Shown: one piece after another, positions 46,442 through 55,766 of the stretch
Layout of the letters: each line of letters starts with the position of its first letter
Numbering within the stretch: position 1 is the first letter of the stretch
NCBI RefSeq assembly: GCF_004023665.1
Contig: NZ_SAUF01000001.1
Span: forward strand, 186,001 to 250,000
DNA: 64,000 bases
Direction: 5' to 3'
Source of the DNA: Afifella aestuarii
GTDB taxonomy: Bacteria; Pseudomonadota; Alphaproteobacteria; Rhizobiales; Afifellaceae
Translations under genes and position numbers: made by a program
The notes under the pieces: model-generated
Seen by the model: only the letters and a program-made list of their open reading frames with translations
Told to the model about the DNA's origin: nothing
The model's database searches: none

Positions 46442-46787
46442 GTCGAAGAAACGCAACAGGAGTGCAGCCGAACCGGATTTGGCCGAATTCGGCCAAGTCC
46501 GTCGATTGCAAGATGGATTCTACAACGATTCACGCCTTTTCTCCAGGAGGGGCTCTGATCGAAACCGTCGCGGAGGTGAATTGAGTCGGCGCCGCGGGTC
46601 CTGCGCCCTGCTGGGAGCGCGGATGAGCGCTCTTTCGTCCCGTCCCGTCCGCGCGCTTGTGCCGCTGCGCAGCCGTACCCGGCGCTCAGCAGTCCATGCA
46701 CAAGGACAAACGGTGCTGGCATTCAAGTTTCCCCTTCGAAAGCACGCCTGGAATGTGGCTTTTCAATCCACTGACACCGGCGAGTCT

Positions 46788-46815
46788 AACCTGTCAAGAA
46801 TCCTCCAGACAGGTT
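46788..46815. promoter_or_regulatory. 28-bp inverted repeat
   Basis: AACCTGTC-N12-GACAGGTT is a perfect 8-bp dyad. It lacks a T-run on either side, so it is more like an operator or RNA stem than a terminator. Confidence 0.5.
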
Positions 46816-46855
46816 TCGTACTCTACTGACTCTGGATCATGTCACCGAATATTTC

Positions 46856-46871
46856 TTAATGAATAATTAAC
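46856..46871. promoter_or_regulatory. CtrA box in the gap upstream of the repeat protein
   Basis: TTAA-TGAATAA-TTAAC matches the full CtrA consensus exactly. A TTAAC half-site follows 24 bp later. It lies 415 bp upstream of the repeat-protein ATG and about 390 bp upstream of the VOC gene, in an AT-rich stretch. Confidence 0.6.
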
Positions 46872-47257
46872 GCTAGTAATGGTGGAAGTATTAACCAAAC
46901 TGAACCGCGTGAGGCAGAGTCACCATAGGTCCGCCAGCAGAGGAGTCGGTTCTGGCGCGAACAAGTTGTGGCGGGTCGCCCGAGGGCGGATCAGGCGAAA
47001 AGCCGCTGCGCCATACCTGCTATCGACGCCGGCAATTTCGCCAGGTCTGCACCTCCTCAGGACGTGGCAGCGCCAACTTTTCGGCGCGAAAGCCTGCAAA
47101 ACTGCGCGAATTGATTCGCTTTTCGCACCAAAAGGAGGATGAGCTCCCTCCGGAGGCCTGCCCCCAAGGAGACGATTGCGAGGTCCGTTCGCAGCGGACA
47201 CAATCTCTGTGGGGGTCTTCCACGCGCAGACACAGCTTACGAAGGAAAGCGCCGGCA

Positions 47258-47647
47258 ATGATCGACCATCTCGGCATCACCGCGAGGGATTTCGCAGCCT
47301 CTCGCCTTTTCTATGAAAGAGCTTTGGCGCCGCTGGGCATGGAGGTGATCATGACGGTCGGCAAGGACGAAACCGGCGGCTATGAAGGCGCAGGCTTCGG
47401 CGCCCGCGGGAAGCCCTGTTTCTGGGTCCAATCCGTGCCGAACGGGCAGGTCTCGGGCGTTCATGTGGCCTTTGCCGCGTCCGATAGAGCGGCGGTGGAC
47501 GCTTTTTACGAGGCAGCTCTCACAGCTGGCGGACGGGACAATGGTGCACCCGGCCTGCGGCCACACTACCATCCGAATTACTACGGCGCCTTTGTCCTCG
47601 ATCCTGACGGCAACAATATCGAAGCCGTCTGTCACCGGCCCGCATGA
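47258..47647 (+). CDS. VOC-family (glyoxalase/dioxygenase superfamily) protein
   Basis: The 129-residue protein has the two paired beta-alpha-beta-beta-beta modules of the vicinal oxygen chelate fold: MIDHLGITARDFAASRLFYE at the N-terminus with the metal histidine, and HPNYYGAFVLDPDGNNIEAV at the end with the metal glutamate. This pattern is common in bacterial VOC proteins annotated as glyoxalase-like. The substrate is unknown. ATG 47258 follows GAAGGAAAG. Earlier in-frame starts read through non-conserved sequence. Confidence 0.9.
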   Translation: MIDHLGITARDFAASRLFYERALAPLGMEVIMTVGKDETGGYEGAGFGARGKPCFWVQSVPNGQVSGVHVAFAASDRAAVDAFYEAALTAGGRDNGAPGLRPHYHPNYYGAFVLDPDGNNIEAVCHRPA

Positions 47648-47709
47648 GCGGAAGAAGGGGGGCCGATGGGCAGCCGTCTCGCAGGTAGCTTCGGTCTCGC
47701 GTCCGATCC

Positions 47710-48228
47710 TCAGCCCAGAACCGGATCGCCGCCACCGGCCGGCTTGAAGACGAGGGCGACACCGTTGATGCAGTGACGCTTGCCGGTCGGCTTGGGTCCA
47801 TCGTTGAAGACATGACCGAGATGCCCGCCGCAATTGGCGCAATGCACCTCCGTGCGCGGATAGATGAGCTTGAAGTCGCGTGAGGTCGCGACGGCGGCGG
47901 GCGCTATCGCCTCATAGAAGCTCGGCCACCCGGTGCCGGAATCGAACTTGGCTTTCGAACTGTAGACGGCATTGTCGCAGCCGGCGCAGTGGAAGACACC
48001 CTCGCGATGTTCGTCATTGAGGGGCGATGTGTAGGCGCGCTCGGTCCCTTCGTCGCGGAGCACCGAAAACTGCCTGTCGGTCAGCTTCTTCTTCCATTCG
48101 TCCCGGCTCAGCGTCACCGGAAAGTCGCCGGCGGCTTCAGCGTCCGCCCGGCGCGGCGAGAAAACTCCGATCCCTGTCAGCGCGGCCACCGCCGCGCTTC
48201 CGGCAAACAGACTGCGTCGTGAGAGCAT
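47710..48228 (-). CDS. msrB: Peptide-methionine (R)-S-oxide reductase with export signal
   Basis: MsrB reduces the R form of methionine sulfoxide. The 172-residue protein has a twin-arginine-like signal, MLSRRSLFAGSAAVAALTG, then the SelR domain with zinc cysteine pairs HCAGC and HCANCGGHLGH and the catalytic RHCINGVAL. The signal suggests a periplasmic repair enzyme. The neighbour on the same strand upstream is the rhodanese gene (95-nt gap). Confidence 0.93.
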   Translation of the reverse strand: MLSRRSLFAGSAAVAALTGIGVFSPRRADAEAAGDFPVTLSRDEWKKKLTDRQFSVLRDEGTERAYTSPLNDEHREGVFHCAGCDNAVYSSKAKFDSGTGWPSFYEAIAPAAVATSRDFKLIYPRTEVHCANCGGHLGHVFNDGPKPTGKRHCINGVALVFKPAGGGDPVLG

Positions 48229-48323
48229 AGGGCTCCTCCTTGAATGGACCCAATCTAAAATGGGTGTCTCGGAGGAGGAGGGAAAGAGGCTTCACCGGCT
48301 CGTGAGGAGCGGTGATGCCGGGT

Positions 48324-48704
48324 TTAGCTTCCGACGCGCTTTGGCTGACCGGTGGCAAAATCGGTGGTGATGAGCGGAAGGCCCGCCTGCTTCCAGGCGG
48401 CGAGGCCTCCTTCAAGATGGGCCGCCTTTTTGAAGCCCGCCTCGATTGCCTTGCGGCTGACGAGTTCCGAGCGCTTGCCGGAGCCGCAATGGAAGACCAC
48501 GGGCTTGTCCGTCTGGGTCGGCAGATTGGCGGCATCGAGCTCCGACATCGGCGCGAGCAAAGCGCCGGGAATGCGCTCGAAGGCAAATTCCGCCGGGGTG
48601 CGCACATCGATCAGAACGATCTCGTGCGCATCGAGCGCCTTGCGCACTTCCTGCGGCGTCATGATCTCGAAGGGGACGCCGTTGATATCTTCTGTCTTGC
48701 TCAT
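48324..48704 (-). CDS. Single-domain rhodanese (sulfurtransferase)
   Basis: The 126-residue rhodanese domain has the conserved IVLIDVRTPAEFAFERIPGA and the active-site loop FHCGSGKRSE with the catalytic cysteine, then HLEGGLAAWKQAGLP. Such domains transfer sulfane sulfur or act as a redox handle. No membrane segment or second domain is present. The start overlaps the acyltransferase stop by 4 nt, so translation is coupled. Confidence 0.92.
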   Translation of the reverse strand: MSKTEDINGVPFEIMTPQEVRKALDAHEIVLIDVRTPAEFAFERIPGALLAPMSELDAANLPTQTDKPVVFHCGSGKRSELVSRKAIEAGFKKAAHLEGGLAAWKQAGLPLITTDFATGQPKRVGS

Positions 48705-49618
48705 GTGTTGTCTTCCTTCGCAGTGAAGGGGAGGTCGGGGTCCTTGGCCAGGCTCTCGACGCAATAGGTCTGCAGCTGTTCGGTCAGCCTGGCTGCGCTC
48801 CCCTGCAGTGCCGTATGCGGGATGAGCGGCCCGAAGTTGATCTTGAAGGTCTTGCCGCGCTTGTTGAGCAGCTCGTGGAACACGGTCATGTCCCTGAGCT
48901 CCGTGAGCCCCTGGTTGCCGAAAAGATAGAAGAGCCAGGAATTGCGCGCGGTGACGCGGCAGGGGAGGACCGGGACCTTGTGCTTTTGGGCCAGCGACAC
49001 GGCCGAAACCTGCCAGGGCCGTTCGTTCAGACGGCCGCCCTGCCAATAGGCGATGCGGCCTGCAGGAAAGACCACGATGGCACGCTCTTCGGCGAACGCC
49101 TTGGAGGAGAGACGCAGCGTCTCGCGCGTTTTCGTCAGACTGCGATGCTCTTCGCGCCATTCGACGGGAATGAGATGCTCCACCAGACGTTCGTTCACGC
49201 GCACGGCGTCACGGTTGGTGAAGATGGAGATGTCGCCGCGCACCTGCCGAACGGCATCATAGACAGCAACCCCGTCGGCAATGCCTGTCGGGTGGTTTGC
49301 TGCAATAATAAAGCCGCCCTCACGCGGGATGCGCGAGATCCCGGAGATCTCCAGGTTGAGGGACAGAAGCTCGCTGATGTAGCGCATCCCCGCCGTACCC
49401 GGCAGAGGCCCCAGCGTATCGGCCATCTCGACCGCTTCGCTGTAATGGAGAATCTTATAAAGGAGTGGCCGGTAAAGCGGCCAGAGAGGATTGGCGACCA
49501 GTCCAATGCCGCGTTCGGCGATGAGCTGATCGACGATATGGCCACGCCGTTGACGGACCGCCGTTCTCAGCGCCCGCTGGCGCGCCCTTTGCATCCAGCC
49601 TAGTTCAGCCATCGCCAT
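48701..49618 (-). CDS. PlsC-like lysophospholipid acyltransferase
   Basis: The 305-residue protein has the acyltransferase motif ANHPTGIADGVAVYDAV (H-x4-D variant, with the His and Asp of the catalytic dyad) and the following strands FTNRDAVRVNERLVEHLIPV and VVFPAGRIAYWQGG, the glycerophosphate-binding region. It is related to the 1-acylglycerol-3-phosphate acyltransferase superfamily, probably the branch acting on other acyl acceptors. ATG 49618 is chosen. A TTG at 49639 is less likely. Confidence 0.87.
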   Translation of the reverse strand: MAMAELGWMQRARQRALRTAVRQRRGHIVDQLIAERGIGLVANPLWPLYRPLLYKILHYSEAVEMADTLGPLPGTAGMRYISELLSLNLEISGISRIPREGGFIIAANHPTGIADGVAVYDAVRQVRGDISIFTNRDAVRVNERLVEHLIPVEWREEHRSLTKTRETLRLSSKAFAEERAIVVFPAGRIAYWQGGRLNERPWQVSAVSLAQKHKVPVLPCRVTARNSWLFYLFGNQGLTELRDMTVFHELLNKRGKTFKINFGPLIPHTALQGSAARLTEQLQTYCVESLAKDPDLPFTAKEDNT

Positions 49619-49736
49619 CTGCGCCGCCCTTCGTGACAAACCGCCTAGGACGTGCCAGAAGTCGGGTCAAGTCGAGTCTAAGGCTCTCCTGCCAAAAGGC
49701 TCGCCAGGTGTTGCACCATCACACGAGAGTCTCGTC

Positions 49737-50309
49737 ATGTCGCATTCCTGGCGCGCGATCGCCGCAACCGCCGCGCTTGCAGCCTCCCTCGCCGCCTGTC
49801 AGTCCGCCTATTTCGGCGGACAAAGCAGCAATCGTTATTCTCCGCCTCCACCGCCGCGGCCGTTGACGGCAGCGCCGGTCGGAACCGTTTCGCAGGCCGA
49901 GCTTCCGCCCCCGAGCGGGGCAAGCGCCTCCAACGATCCGATGATGGGTGAACCGCCAGATCTGCGGCCGGGCTCAGACGGCAACGTGCAGACAGCGACG
50001 GCTACGCCCCCGACTTCGGGTGGCGCTGCTATCGGCCGCACCGATCTTCTCGGCGGCTGGACGGTATCCTCCGGGGGTGACAGCTGTCAGCTCTTCATGT
50101 CTTTGACGAGCTGGTCGGGCGGCTATCGCGCCTCGACGCGTGGCTGCACCTCGCCGGCGCTTCAGAACGTCTCCGCCTGGAACCTTTCAGGCAATCAAGT
50201 CACGCTGCTTGACCAGGGCAGCAGCACCGTCGCTCGCCTCTATTCGACCTCGAAAACCCAGTTCAATGGTCAAACAGAGGCAGGTGCCGCAATTTCAGTC
50301 GCCCGTTAG
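49737..50309 (+). CDS. omp19: Omp19-like outer-membrane lipoprotein, AprI/Inh protease-inhibitor family
   Basis: The 190-residue lipoprotein begins with a signal peptide ending in LAACQSA (lipidated cysteine about residue 21), then a Pro-rich linker with PPPPPRP and an AprI/Inh-type beta-barrel at residues about 100-190 (GGWTVSSGGDSCQLFMSL, YRASTRGCTSP, NQVTLLDQGSSTVARLYS). This matches Brucella Omp19 in order and pattern (SPPPPP linker, two disulfide cysteines, GQT near the end). Omp19 is a surface lipoprotein reported to inhibit host proteases in Brucella. Here the role is inferred. Confidence 0.88.
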   Translation: MSHSWRAIAATAALAASLAACQSAYFGGQSSNRYSPPPPPRPLTAAPVGTVSQAELPPPSGASASNDPMMGEPPDLRPGSDGNVQTATATPPTSGGAAIGRTDLLGGWTVSSGGDSCQLFMSLTSWSGGYRASTRGCTSPALQNVSAWNLSGNQVTLLDQGSSTVARLYSTSKTQFNGQTEAGAAISVAR

Positions 50310-50317
50310 CCTGCTTA

Positions 50318-50353
50318 TTGTGCAAGTGCTGTTGCACAAATGCGCCAGCACTT
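50318..50353. promoter_or_regulatory. Two overlapping, mutually exclusive inverted repeats
   Basis: TTGTGCAA-N6-TTGCACAA (50318-50339) and AAGTGCTG-N14-CAGCACTT (50324-50353) share bases, so only one stem can form at a time. They lie between omp19 and the gene at 50503. An attenuator, operator or RNA switch is possible, and no T-run follows either stem. Confidence 0.5.
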
Positions 50354-50502
50354 ATCAATTGGTTTAGTAGCGATTTCAATAGATTGTCGCCCTTTCTTGG
50401 CTTTGTCACACTTCGATGACGCCGAGTTCTTTGCGTCGGTCTTGCCGGGGTCAAGCTTCCGGCAAGCTCGTCAGGTGAAGCTCGGAGGAACGCAAGGAGT
50501 GG

Positions 50503-50850
50503 ATGATGAGAAAGCCATTTGCAGTCGGGGCGCGCATCGTTCGTCCTGCCGTTCTGGCCGCCGCGGCCGCCGCGCTCTCAACCAGCGCCATGGCGACCAG
50601 CCCGATGCTGTCCGTGCCGAAATGCGCCGAGCATGACGACATGGTGCGGATCCTCGCGAAAGAATATAAAGAGACCCCGAAAGCCCTCGGTCTCGTGGGC
50701 GGTCAGCGCGTCATGCAGGTCTTCGTTTCCAAGCAGGGGACGTGGACGATCGTGGTGACCCGCACCTCCGGCGACACCTGCATCGTCGCCGCCGGCCAGA
50801 ATTGGGAAGAAGTCCCGATGGAAGTCGGCCAGCTCGATCCGCGCGCCTAA
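50503..50850 (+). CDS. Small secreted protein, unknown function
   Basis: The 115-residue protein has a signal peptide (MMRKPFAVGARIVRPAVLAA, cleavage after about residue 31 near SAMA) and a mature domain of about 85 residues with two cysteines (PKCAEHD and DTCIVAAG). AAGGAG stands six bases before ATG 50503. I do not recognise a family. Similar short periplasmic proteins are widespread in Hyphomicrobiales as conserved hypotheticals. It is preceded by a 190-bp leader with overlapping inverted repeats. Confidence 0.75.
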   Translation: MMRKPFAVGARIVRPAVLAAAAAALSTSAMATSPMLSVPKCAEHDDMVRILAKEYKETPKALGLVGGQRVMQVFVSKQGTWTIVVTRTSGDTCIVAAGQNWEEVPMEVGQLDPRA

Positions 50851-50955
50851 GCCTCCCGTCTTGAACGCCCTCCCGACACGGCGATCGTGTCGGCGAAACT
50901 CTTCCTGGCGAATTCACACTTGAACCCGGGCGCCGGCCATAGCACATCGCGGGCG

Positions 50956-52089
50956 ATGAAAAATCCGGTTTCCCGCACCTATGATCGCCTGGCGGCGGAA
51001 GGTGGCATCACCCCCGATCCCGTCCAGAAGGAGCTCGCTTGCCGGCTCGACGCGCTTCTTGGCGCGCTTGCAGACGAGCGCACCAAATCGAAAAAGAGCC
51101 CACTCGGATGGCTGTTTTCCAAGGGGCGCCGACCCGAGCCTGTTCCCGGCCTTTATATTTGGGGTCCGGTCGGGCGCGGCAAGACGATGCTCATGGACAT
51201 CTTCTTCCAGGCCGCCCCCAACACCCGCAAGCGCCGGGCGCATTTCCATGATTTCATGGAAGACGTGCACGAGCGGATCGCCCGCTTCCGCCAGCGCCTC
51301 AAGGCCGGTGAGGTGGACGGCGACGATCCGATCAAGCCGGTGGCGCGCGATATCGCGGCCGAGACCCGGCTCCTTTGCTTCGACGAATTCGCCGTGAACG
51401 ACATCGCCGATGCGATGATCCTGGGCCGGCTTTTCGAGAAGCTCTTCGCGGAGGGGGTGACGCTTGTCGCGACCTCCAACGTGCCGCCCGACCGGCTTTA
51501 TGAGAACGGCCTCAACCGGCCGCTTTTCGTGCCGTTCATCGACCTCATCAATAAGTCTAATGCGGTTTTCCATCTCGATGCGCCGCACGATTACCGCCTC
51601 GACAAGCACGGCGAGGAGCCTCTCTATGTGACGCCGCTCGGAGAGGCGGCCGAGAAGATCCTCGACGCGCATTTCGAGCGCCTCTCGGGCGAAGCCCGCG
51701 GAACACCTCAGCAGCTCAGTCTACGTGGCCGTCATCTCGACGTGCCTGAAGCGGCTGGCGGCGTCGCCCGCTTCAGCTTTCACGAGCTTTGTGAAAAGCC
51801 CCTCGGCAGCGCCGATTATCTGAAGCTCGCCAAGACCTTCCACACGATCATCGTCTCCGGCATCCCGGTCATGAGCCCGCAGACCCGCAACGAGGCGAAG
51901 CGCTTCATCAATCTCATCGACACGCTCTACGACCAGAAGATCCGCTTCATCGCGTCGGCAGAGGCGGAGCCGGATGCCTTGTGGCAGGGCACGAGCGGGG
52001 CGGAAGCCTTCGAGTTTCAGCGCACGGCGTCGCGCCTCACAGAGATGCGTTCGGACGCCTGGCCGGGTGAGGCAGCCGAGCGCGGATGA
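50956..52089 (+). CDS. zapE: Cell-division ATPase ZapE (AFG1 family)
   Basis: ZapE is an AFG1-type AAA+ ATPase that acts on the Z-ring in E. coli. The 377-residue protein has the Walker A IWGPVGRGKTMLMDIFF near residue 70, Walker B RLLCFDEFAVNDIADAM and the following sensor segments LVATSNVPPDRLYENGLNR. Family length is about 370-380. ATG 50956 is taken because it gives the standard start. A GTG at 50887 would add 23 residues. It lies about 155 bp upstream of mdh, in the usual zapE-mdh-sucCD order. Confidence 0.93.
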   Translation: MKNPVSRTYDRLAAEGGITPDPVQKELACRLDALLGALADERTKSKKSPLGWLFSKGRRPEPVPGLYIWGPVGRGKTMLMDIFFQAAPNTRKRRAHFHDFMEDVHERIARFRQRLKAGEVDGDDPIKPVARDIAAETRLLCFDEFAVNDIADAMILGRLFEKLFAEGVTLVATSNVPPDRLYENGLNRPLFVPFIDLINKSNAVFHLDAPHDYRLDKHGEEPLYVTPLGEAAEKILDAHFERLSGEARGTPQQLSLRGRHLDVPEAAGGVARFSFHELCEKPLGSADYLKLAKTFHTIIVSGIPVMSPQTRNEAKRFINLIDTLYDQKIRFIASAEAEPDALWQGTSGAEAFEFQRTASRLTEMRSDAWPGEAAERG

Positions 52090-52233
52090 GCGAGCGCCGG
52101 GCTCTCGCGAGCCCGGTTCGCTGCGCAATTGCGCGCCCGCTGCAGAGCTGGCCAGCGCTTGCCACGGTGCGACATTCGCGCTACTCCGCGCACTCTCTTT
52201 TGAGAGTTCTTCGCTCTCGTTATCTACGTCTAG

Positions 52234-53211
<978 letters not shown>

Positions 53212-53226
53212 ACGGCGGGGGGCCGG

Positions 53227-54420
53227 ATGAACATCCACGAATACCAGGCTAAGGCCGTCCTCAAGGAATACGGGGCACCGGTCGCTGCCGGCGTCATGAT
53301 CACGTCTGCCGACGAGGCGGAAGCGGCGGCCAAGAAGCTGCCGGGTCCGCTTTATGTCGTCAAAAGCCAGATCCATGCAGGCGGCCGCGGAAAGGGCCGT
53401 TTCAAGGAGCTCGGCGAGGATGCCAAAGGCGGCGTGAGGCTCGCCAAGAGCGTTGAGGACGTCGTCGCCAACGCCAAGGAAATGCTCGGTCACACCCTCG
53501 TCACCAAACAGACGGGGCCGGCGGGCAAGGTGGTCAACCGGCTCTATATCGAAGACGGCGCCGACATTGCGCGAGAACTCTATCTCTCGCTCCTTGTCGA
53601 CCGCGGCACCGGCCGTGTCGCCTTCGTGGCCTCGACCGAAGGTGGCATGGACATCGAAACCGTCGCCGAAGAGACGCCGGACAAGATCCTGACGCTGCCG
53701 ATCGATCCGCTTTCCGGCGTCAGCGATGCCGATGCGGCGAAGCTCGCCGAGGCGCTCGAGCTCGAGGCTCCGGCGAAAGATGAATTCGGGCAGCTTGCCC
53801 GAATTCTCTACAAGGCCTTCTCCGACGAGGATATGAGCCTTCTGGAAATCAATCCGCTCATCGTCATGAAGGACGGGCATCTTCGCGTGCTCGACGCCAA
53901 GGTCTCCTTCGACGGCAACGCGCTCTTCCGGCATCCGGAGATCGTCGAGCTGCGCGACAAGACTGAAGAGGACGCCAAGGAGATCGAGGCTTCCGAGCAC
54001 GATCTCGCCTATGTGGCGCTCACCGGCGATATCGGTTGCATGGTGAACGGCGCTGGCCTCGCCATGGCCACCATGGACATCATCAAGCTCTATGGCGCGG
54101 AGCCGGCGAACTTCCTCGATGTCGGCGGCGGCGCCTCCAAAGAGAAGGTGACGGCCGCCTTCAAGATCATCACTGCCGATCCGAATGTGAAGGGCATCCT
54201 GATCAACATCTTCGGCGGGATCATGCGCTGTGATGTGATCGCGGAAGGCGTCATCGCCGCCGTCAAGGAAGTGGGCCTCAAGGTTCCGCTGGTGGTTCGC
54301 CTTGAGGGGACCAACGTGGCGCTGGGCAAGAAGATCATCGAGGAAAGCGGTCTCAACGTCATCGCCGCCGATGATCTCGACGACGCGGCCAAGAAGATCG
54401 TCAAATCCGTCAAAGGCTGA
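53227..54420 (+). CDS. sucC: Succinyl-CoA synthetase beta subunit
   Basis: SucC binds ADP/ATP (ATP-grasp fold) and with SucD converts succinyl-CoA to succinate. The 397-residue protein begins [19 protein letters not shown], and shows the ATP-grasp [17 protein letters not shown] and the end [20 protein letters not shown]. Its stop is 3 nt before the small membrane-protein gene that separates it from sucD. Confidence 0.98.
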   Translation: MNIHEYQAKAVLKEYGAPVAAGVMITSADEAEAAAKKLPGPLYVVKSQIHAGGRGKGRFKELGEDAKGGVRLAKSVEDVVANAKEMLGHTLVTKQTGPAGKVVNRLYIEDGADIARELYLSLLVDRGTGRVAFVASTEGGMDIETVAEETPDKILTLPIDPLSGVSDADAAKLAEALELEAPAKDEFGQLARILYKAFSDEDMSLLEINPLIVMKDGHLRVLDAKVSFDGNALFRHPEIVELRDKTEEDAKEIEASEHDLAYVALTGDIGCMVNGAGLAMATMDIIKLYGAEPANFLDVGGGASKEKVTAAFKIITADPNVKGILINIFGGIMRCDVIAEGVIAAVKEVGLKVPLVVRLEGTNVALGKKIIEESGLNVIAADDLDDAAKKIVKSVKG

Positions 54421-54423
54421 CCG

Positions 54424-54633
54424 ATGGCTGAATTCATTGCCGTCTGGCTTCCTCTGATCATCATCTTTCTCGTTTTCGGCGGCTTGATGGTGATCATGTC
54501 GAAAAAACAGATGCGCAGCTATGCGAAGCATGTGGCAGAGGTGAAGGCGATCAACGACGAGATCGTTGCCGTCAACCGAGAGGTGATCGCCGAGCTTCGG
54601 GAGATCAAACAGATTCTGAAGGACAAGAACTGA
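54424..54633 (+). CDS. Small membrane protein between sucC and sucD
   Basis: The 69-residue product has one membrane segment (about residues 7-26, [20 protein letters not shown]) followed by a basic stretch [10 protein letters not shown] and a probable coiled coil to the end ([20 protein letters not shown]). It starts 3 nt after the sucC stop and its own TGA overlaps the sucD ATG by one base (TGATG), so it is translated with the operon and is very likely real. Similar small proteins occur as hypotheticals in other genomes, but I know of no assigned function. Confidence 0.85.
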   Translation: MAEFIAVWLPLIIIFLVFGGLMVIMSKKQMRSYAKHVAEVKAINDEIVAVNREVIAELREIKQILKDKN

Positions 54634-55541
54634 TGTCCATTCTCGTCGACAAGAATACCAAGGTCATCGTCCAGGGGCTGACGGGCAAGACCGGCACGTT
54701 CCATACCGAGCAGGCGCTCGCCTATTACGGCACCAAGATGGTGGCTGGCGTGCATCCGAAGAAGGGTGGCCAGACCTGGGAGAACGGCGTCGAAGGCGCC
54801 GCTGAACTGCCGATTTTCGCCTCCGTCGCGGAAGCCAAAGAAAAGACCGGCGCGACCGCCTCCGTCATCTATGTGCCGCCAGTCGGCGCCGGCGCTGCGA
54901 TCGAAGAGGCGATCGACGCGGAAGTGCCGTTCATCGTCTGCATCACCGAAGGCATTCCGGTGATGGACATGGTCAGGGTGAAGGCGAAGCTCGACAAGTC
55001 GAAGTCCCGGCTTCTCGGGCCCAACTGCCCCGGCGTGTTGACGCCGGAAGAGTGCAAGATCGGCATCATGCCCGGCTCGATCTTCAAGAAGGGCTCAGTC
55101 GGGGTCGTGTCGCGCTCCGGCACGCTCACCTATGAAGCGGTGTTCCAGACGACGAATGCCGGGCTCGGCCAGACGACTGCCGTCGGCATCGGCGGCGATC
55201 CGGTCAAGGGCACGGAATTCATCGACATTTTGGAAATGTTCCTCGCCGACGACGCGACGGAATCGATCATCATGATCGGTGAAATCGGCGGTTCGGCGGA
55301 GGAAGACGCCGCCCAGTTTCTCGCCGACGAGAAGAAGAAGGGGCGGTGGAAGCCGACCGTCGGCTTCATCGCCGGACGCACGGCGCCTCCCGGACGCACC
55401 ATGGGCCATGCTGGTGCCGTCATCTCTGGCGGCAAAGGTGGGGCCGAAGACAAGATCGCCGCGATGGAAAAGGCGGGTATCGTGGTTTCTCCCTCGCCCG
55501 CCAAACTCGGCGATACGCTGGTGGAGGTTCTCAAGGGCTGA
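54633..55541 (+). CDS. sucD: Succinyl-CoA synthetase alpha subunit
   Basis: SucD carries the phosphohistidine and binds CoA. The 302-residue protein starts [20 protein letters not shown], has the CoA-binding [18 protein letters not shown] region, and the active-site histidine His259 in [16 protein letters not shown]. The start overlaps the small membrane-protein stop by one base. A terminator-like hairpin follows 66 nt after the stop. Confidence 0.98.
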   Translation: MSILVDKNTKVIVQGLTGKTGTFHTEQALAYYGTKMVAGVHPKKGGQTWENGVEGAAELPIFASVAEAKEKTGATASVIYVPPVGAGAAIEEAIDAEVPFIVCITEGIPVMDMVRVKAKLDKSKSRLLGPNCPGVLTPEECKIGIMPGSIFKKGSVGVVSRSGTLTYEAVFQTTNAGLGQTTAVGIGGDPVKGTEFIDILEMFLADDATESIIMIGEIGGSAEEDAAQFLADEKKKGRWKPTVGFIAGRTAPPGRTMGHAGAVISGGKGGAEDKIAAMEKAGIVVSPSPAKLGDTLVEVLKG

Positions 55542-55606
55542 AGCCTTTTGCGCCGCGCCGCGAGCCGTGCGCGGGCGGCGCCCTGCCTCTCCAGGCGAAG
55601 ACGTGG

Positions 55607-55626
55607 AGCGGAATTTTCCGCTTTTT
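55607..55626 (+). terminator. Intrinsic terminator between sucD and sucA
   Basis: AGCGGA-ATTT-TCCGCT is a 6-bp stem followed by TTTT. A second hairpin, CTTTCGC-N5-GCGAAAG, lies at 55632-55650. Together they separate mdh-sucCD from sucA, so sucA probably has its own promoter or is attenuated. Confidence 0.6.
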
Positions 55627-55766
55627 GGATCCTTTCGCAGTTGGCGAAAGCGGCCGATTACACTAACTGCGCGTTTGCAAAAGGCGTATAGATTGCGCCA
55701 GGTCGTCGCAGGGGCGGGCGTCGGCGCAAACCGGGAAAGGCGTAGGATCAGTTCCTGCGGAAGGCT

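Larger units (their letters stand above)
46442..47257. other. 816-bp regulatory-looking gap upstream of repeat protein and VOC gene
   Basis: Short frames exist (for example 46879-47142 plus) but have no recognisable content and look spurious. The stretch is unusually AT-rich between about 46780 and 46920. It contains an inverted repeat (46788-46815), a perfect CtrA-type box (46856-46871) and a further TTAAC half-site at 46891-46895. It must hold the promoters of the minus-strand repeat gene and the plus-strand VOC gene. Confidence 0.65.

Noticed and set aside
46879-47142. 87-residue plus-strand frame next to the CtrA box
   Set aside because: No recognisable domain, no clear ribosome-binding site, basic low-complexity content; it probably reflects noise in the regulatory gap.
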